Assembly: GCF_900104065.1 (NCBI RefSeq)
Contig: NZ_FNLC01000004.1
Coordinates: forward strand, 1-64,000
Direction: 5' to 3'
Source: Natronobacterium texcoconense
Lineage (GTDB): Archaea; Halobacteriota; Halobacteria; Halobacteriales; Natrialbaceae
DNA: 64,000 bases
Part shown: positions 60,950 through 64,000 of the stretch, one piece after another
How the letters are laid out: each line of letters begins with the position of its first letter
How positions within the stretch are numbered: position 1 is the stretch's first letter
Program-made: the position numbers and the translations under genes
Notes under the pieces: generated by a model
Seen by the model: only the letters and a program-made list of their open reading frames with translations
Told to the model about the DNA's origin: nothing
Database searches by the model: none

Positions 60950-62200
60950 ATGGCGATTGAGGTCACGCGCACCTACGTTGGTTCCATCCAGAACCAGCAA
61001 CAGGTCAGCGATGGCCTCGATTCGCTCGGCGACTCCGCCTCGAAGATCTGGAACATCGCACGCTGGACAGTTGATCGTATCTGGGAGGTAACCGGCGAAA
61101 TCCCCGATGAAGGAACGCTGAAATCGTACATGAAGAACCAAGCGTGCTGGAAAGACCTGAACGCACAATCCAGTCAGAAAGTCATCGAAGAACTTTCTGA
61201 CGCTTTCCAGTCGTGGTTCGACCTGCGACACAAAGACGACGAGGCGAATCCACCCGGCTACCGCAAACATGGCGACACACGCCCCAAGAGTACGGTCACG
61301 TTCAAGGCAGACGGCTTCAAACACGATCCAGAGAACAACCGCGTCCGCCTCTCGAAAGGTTCGAACCTGAAAGAGAACTGGTCGGACTTCATCCTCTGCG
61401 AGTACCAGACACGCCCAGACGTTGACCTCACAGAAGTCAACAGCGTGCAGAACGTTCGAGCCGTCTGGAACGGCGACGAGTGGGAACTGCACTTCGTCTG
61501 CAAAGTCGAACTCGAAACCAACGACTCAGCAGGAGACGGCGTGGCAGGGATCGACCTCGGCATCAAGAACATCGCCACGGTCGCGTTCCCTGACGAGTAC
61601 GTCCTGTACCCCGGCAACTCGCTCAAACAGGACAAGCACTACTTCAAACGTGCCGAGTACGACACCGAAGGGGAGAACGGTCCTTCGGAGAAGTCGAGGT
61701 GGGCACGTCGGAAACTCGCTGACCGAGAGACACACTTCTACCACGTTCTCACGGACACCATTATCACGGAGTGTGTCGAACGGGGTGTTGGAACACTCGC
61801 GGTGAGTTGGCCCAAAGACGTGCGAGAGTCCGACTGGGGCAAGACCGGCAACAAGAAACTCCACTCGTGGGCGTTCGACCGTATCTACCAGTATCTCGAA
61901 TACAAGGGCGAGATTCGTGGTGTCGAGGTACTGAAAGAGAACGAGTGGGAGACATCGAAGACCTGCTCACGGTGTGGAGACGACACGAAATCAAACCGGG
62001 TCGAACGTGGGCTGTATGTCTGCTCGTCGTGCGAGTTGGTCGGGAACGCGGATTGTAACGGGGCGGAGAATATGCGTCAGAAGATAACTCCGAGTCCTCA
62101 CGGTGAGGATAGGAGTAACGGCTGTGTGGCACAGCCATCGGTACACCTGTTCGACCGCGAGAGCGGGACGTTCAACACGAGAGAACAGGTCGTGTCGTAG
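60950..62200 (+). CDS. tnpB: TnpB-family RNA-guided endonuclease (IS1341-type)
   Basis: A 416-residue TnpB of the IS200/IS605 group. RuvC-I shows Asp202 in GIDLGIKN; the zinc finger is CSRCG (339-343) and CSSC (358-361); RuvC-III is NADCNGAEN with Asp368. At the place of RuvC-II the sequence is TLAVSWPKDVRESDW (282-296); aligned by position, the usual acidic residue is Trp287 and only Asp290 is nearby, so catalytic activity is uncertain. The N-terminal part has the helix-turn-helix/beta-barrel typical of TnpB and the ending HLFDRESGTFNTREQ is common in haloarchaeal copies. The gene is complete, without frameshift. TnpB cleaves DNA guided by the omega RNA made from the element's 3' end. Confidence 0.92.
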   Translation: MAIEVTRTYVGSIQNQQQVSDGLDSLGDSASKIWNIARWTVDRIWEVTGEIPDEGTLKSYMKNQACWKDLNAQSSQKVIEELSDAFQSWFDLRHKDDEANPPGYRKHGDTRPKSTVTFKADGFKHDPENNRVRLSKGSNLKENWSDFILCEYQTRPDVDLTEVNSVQNVRAVWNGDEWELHFVCKVELETNDSAGDGVAGIDLGIKNIATVAFPDEYVLYPGNSLKQDKHYFKRAEYDTEGENGPSEKSRWARRKLADRETHFYHVLTDTIITECVERGVGTLAVSWPKDVRESDWGKTGNKKLHSWAFDRIYQYLEYKGEIRGVEVLKENEWETSKTCSRCGDDTKSNRVERGLYVCSSCELVGNADCNGAENMRQKITPSPHGEDRSNGCVAQPSVHLFDRESGTFNTREQVVS

Positions 62201-62263
62201 ACCAGCAAATATCCCAACCTACGGTACGGGAAGCCTCGCCGTTTACGGCGAGGAGGATGTCAC
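62085..62263 (+). ncRNA. Probable omega (guide scaffold) RNA of the TnpB element
   Basis: In the IS200/IS605 group the guide RNA scaffold spans the tnpB 3' end and the right end, and the guide lies immediately past the right end. Here the tnpB tail from about 62085 and the terminal hairpin at 62234-62253 are also kept in the decayed copy at 1-398 while the rest of tnpB is lost, in line with an RNA role. Sense transcripts over haloarchaeal tnpB 3' ends (sotRNAs) are known. The 5' limit is a guess; the guide would start near 62264 (CATGCGGACCACTG). Confidence 0.5.
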
Positions 62264-62344
62264 CATGCGGACCACTGTACGTCGTTTCCAGGACAACCGC
62301 AGACAATTCGCGGTCGTCCCGGTCAATCGTTACAGCGGACCGTC

Positions 62345-62899
62345 TCATTCGAGCCACTCGGGAAGCCAACCGACGACCCGTCGGCGAACGAGCGCGTACC
62401 CCAGCGAAACGACGACGGCACCGACGACGAGGGTTGCGATCCAGCCGTCGAAGACGACCAGTGCGGGAATCGCGAGTGCAACGGCGAGTGCGGCGTCTTC
62501 GGGTGCGCCGTCGTAGCGAACCCAGCGTCGCGGCCGAATCCACTGCCCGCGAGCGTGGTCGTACACCGCCCGATCGGTCGGATCGTTCCACGGGTCCATC
62601 TCCGGACCGCCGCCGAGGGCGTCGCTGGCGGCGTGAAGCCAGGCTGCGACGGCAAACGCAGCGAACGCGACGGAGACACTCGAGGGGACGGCGACGGCAA
62701 TCGAAACTGCAGGGACGGCGACTGCGAGTCCGAGAACCGGGAAGTGGAGGGTTCGACGATGCTCGAGAATCATATCGAGATCGGGCGCGAGTCCGCCCAC
62801 TATCGCACCGATAGCCAGCGGCACGCGGAACTCGGGCAGAGCCATCGCTACGGGGGCGACTGCAGCGAGCGCGACGAAAACGTGCGTGGTCGCCATCAT
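62345..62899 (-). CDS. YdjM-type membrane-bound metal-dependent hydrolase
   Basis: A 184-residue membrane protein of the YdjM (LexA-regulated, DUF457-like) family. Markers are the first helix MATTHVFVALAAVAPVAMALP, the metal-ligand cluster GGLAPDLDMILEHRRTLHFPVLG and HAASDALGGGPEMDPW. About four to five helices are predicted. The family is widespread in archaea with a proposed hydrolase role but unknown substrate. Start is 62899 or the next ATG. It is convergent with the tnpB element's right end, 82 bp away. Confidence 0.85.
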   Translation of the reverse strand: MMATTHVFVALAAVAPVAMALPEFRVPLAIGAIVGGLAPDLDMILEHRRTLHFPVLGLAVAVPAVSIAVAVPSSVSVAFAAFAVAAWLHAASDALGGGPEMDPWNDPTDRAVYDHARGQWIRPRRWVRYDGAPEDAALAVALAIPALVVFDGWIATLVVGAVVVSLGYALVRRRVVGWLPEWLE

Positions 62900-62953
62900 C
62901 GGCCCCGATCACCGGTCATACCGGTCGTTCGAACCGGAACGGGAAAAACGGGA

Positions 62954-64000
62954 CTACTCGCGGACGTCCCCGGTGGCGACCGCGACGGCCTCGTCGATCC
63001 GCTCGAGGATTCCTCTTGCGAGTAGGTAGCGTGCATATCCGTTGGCCTGGCTCCAGCGCCAGTCTTCCTCGTCGTCGTCGAGCCCGGAACGTTCGATGCC
63101 GCGGTCGCCGGATTCGATCCACGACTGTGCTTCCTCGGCGAAAAACAGCGTGAGTGGATCCGGATCGTCGGCGAGGACATCCTCGAGTCGTTCGACCGCG
63201 TCGCGTTTGGCGGCGTCGATCGCGCCGCTGTCGAGTACGTCTACCTCCTCGGCCTCGATGCGCTCGCGTTCGGCGCGGCCTGCAGCCAGGAAGAGCCATC
63301 CTTTGGCGAGTTCGACGGTGCCGTAGACGGCGTACCCACCGTCGACGCGTCGGTCGGAATCCCCGACCAGCGAGTCGCCGTAGCTGGATCGAGAGTACAG
63401 CGCGCTGTGAACGTCACGACGGCCGGTTTCGGATTCTCCGACGTCGTCGCCCTCGAACTCGCCGATACGATCGGACCACTCCTCGCGGTCCTCGAGCAGG
63501 TCCTCGACGCGGTCGTGGAAGACTGCTCGAGCGTCGGCCATCGTCTCGGCGAAGTGGTCGCCGTCGGAGACGGGGTCGCGTTCCCGGAGCACATCGCGGT
63601 AGGTCTCCGCAGTGTCGACCCGAGCCCGATTCTGTTGGACCCCTCCGTACAGGCTTCCGATCCGTTCGGCGCGGCTAGTGTCGTCGTCTCGGTCGTCCAC
63701 GTCGGCATCCACCCGACGCGACAGGAGCGCCCGTGCCTGGTGGAGATCGTGTTCGACGTATCGGCCGTACGCGAGAAACGTCGCGGGATCGGCGGTCACG
63801 TACTCGAACTCCGCGTGTCGATCGCGGGCCCGTTCGAGGTACGACTCGGCGTCGGCGGTCGGATCACGGTCGAACTCGCCGACACGTGCCATCGCGTACG
63901 CGTAGCCGCTAGCGGCCTGCCACTGGTGGCCTCGAACCGTCCGAACGGCGTCGGCCGTCGGCGCCTCCCAGGGCCGGTCTTCGGCGTACTCGGCGGCGTG
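62954..64000 (-). CDS. Unknown helical protein, 5' end beyond the window
   Basis: The reading frame continues past 63892 to the window edge without a stop, so the gene is partial and an ATG at 63892 is probably internal. The visible 348 residues are acidic and helix-rich. Two segments resemble each other: GHQWQAASGYAYAMARVGEF near the visible start and WRWSQANGYARYLLARGIL near the C terminus, suggesting an internal duplication. The region ALSRRVDADVDDRDDDTSRAERIGSLYGGVQQ and AVERLEDVLADDPDPLTLFFAEEAQSWIE lie between. I do not recognise the family. No signal or membrane segment is visible. It is 54 bases from the YdjM-like gene. Confidence 0.7.
   Translation of the reverse strand, partial: HAAEYAEDRPWEAPTADAVRTVRGHQWQAASGYAYAMARVGEFDRDPTADAESYLERARDRHAEFEYVTADPATFLAYGRYVEHDLHQARALLSRRVDADVDDRDDDTSRAERIGSLYGGVQQNRARVDTAETYRDVLRERDPVSDGDHFAETMADARAVFHDRVEDLLEDREEWSDRIGEFEGDDVGESETGRRDVHSALYSRSSYGDSLVGDSDRRVDGGYAVYGTVELAKGWLFLAAGRAERERIEAEEVDVLDSGAIDAAKRDAVERLEDVLADDPDPLTLFFAEEAQSWIESGDRGIERSGLDDDEEDWRWSQANGYARYLLARGILERIDEAVAVATGDVRE

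Larger units (their letters stand above)
60767..62263 (+). mobile_element. Complete IS1341-type (IS200/IS605-group) TnpB transposon
   Basis: The element holds a single tnpB gene and no tnpA. The left end at about 60778-60848 is an outer CCCGG/CCGGG stem enclosing three hairpins: CGGCG-TTTA-CGCCG (60781-60794), a 10-bp stem ATCAGAAATC/GATTTCTGAT (60797-60806/60810-60819) and GTCAGAC-GTA-GTCTGAC (60825-60841). The right end is CCTCGCCG-TTTA-CGGCGAGG (62234-62253) followed by GAGGATGTCAC. Exact outer limits are uncertain by a few bases. A broken relative is at 1-398. Movement would need a TnpA from another element. Confidence 0.88.

Noticed and set aside
1-64000. CRISPR arrays or cas genes
   Set aside because: No regularly spaced direct repeats and no Cas-like protein were seen; the only tandem repeat is the two-copy 22-base word after etfA.

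Overview
The window is chromosomal DNA from a halophilic archaeon. The DNA is GC-rich, the predicted proteins are strongly acidic, TATA-like boxes often lie about 27 bp before start codons (leaderless transcripts), twin-arginine lipoproteins are common, and the gene content is typical of Halobacteria: A-type ATP synthase, PAN, aRF1, PdaD, HalOD1, Htr transducers and IS1341-type TnpB. Gene order and repeat types remind me of Natrialbales (Natrinema/Haloterrigena relatives), but I cannot fix the genus.

Layout. 0-0.4 kb: right part of a broken IS1341-type (TnpB) transposon. 0.5-9.4 kb: HalOD1, TraB-like, PRC-barrel and hydrolase genes, release factor aRF1, a MinD-type ATPase, two exported proteins and argS. 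9.5-9.76 kb: a 262-bp cloverleaf-like double inverted repeat. 9.8-15.1 kb: YbjQ, Nudix, threonine synthase, AstE/AspA-like, SpoIIM-like and TRAM genes. 15.2-17.0 kb: etfBA. 17.2-20.9 kb: a solute-binding lipoprotein fused operonically to a chemotaxis transducer. 21-25.6 kb: prenyl synthase, DUF373, APC permease and radical SAM genes. 25.9-29.1 kb: a membrane-tethered winged-helix regulator facing a secreted protein and a type IV pilin-like protein; then a plastid-VTE3-like methyltransferase. 29.9-40.2 kb: the ATP synthase genes H-I-K-E-C-F-A-B, then three small genes, then D and a companion Zn protein. 40.3-49.2 kb: DUF5811-like, pdaD, pan, a nucleotidyltransferase/partner pair, pepF, an M28 peptidase, a NifU-like protein and truA. 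49.3-55.9 kb: a lipoprotein, a sulfatase-fold enzyme with Thr at the nucleophile position, Hsp20-like, cupin, HpcH aldolase, LMF-like and DCC proteins. 56-58.1 kb: a winged-helix/PemK pair followed by a PD-(D/E)xK nuclease-like protein. 58.2-60.7 kb: HalOD1, gnd and membrane proteins. 60.77-62.26 kb: a complete TnpB transposon with hairpin ends. 62.3-64 kb: a YdjM-type membrane protein and a partial unknown gene running off the window.

Functionally most of the window is core metabolism and energy conservation (ETF, A-ATPase, quinone methylation, translation, proteasome). Accessory interest lies in the structured repeats and TnpB elements, the two candidate toxin-antitoxin-like pairs, the nuclease-like gene, the pilin/membrane-regulator cluster and the LMF-DCC pair. 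Three inverted repeats in the window each contain the stop codon of a neighbouring gene. No rRNA, tRNA or CRISPR array was seen.
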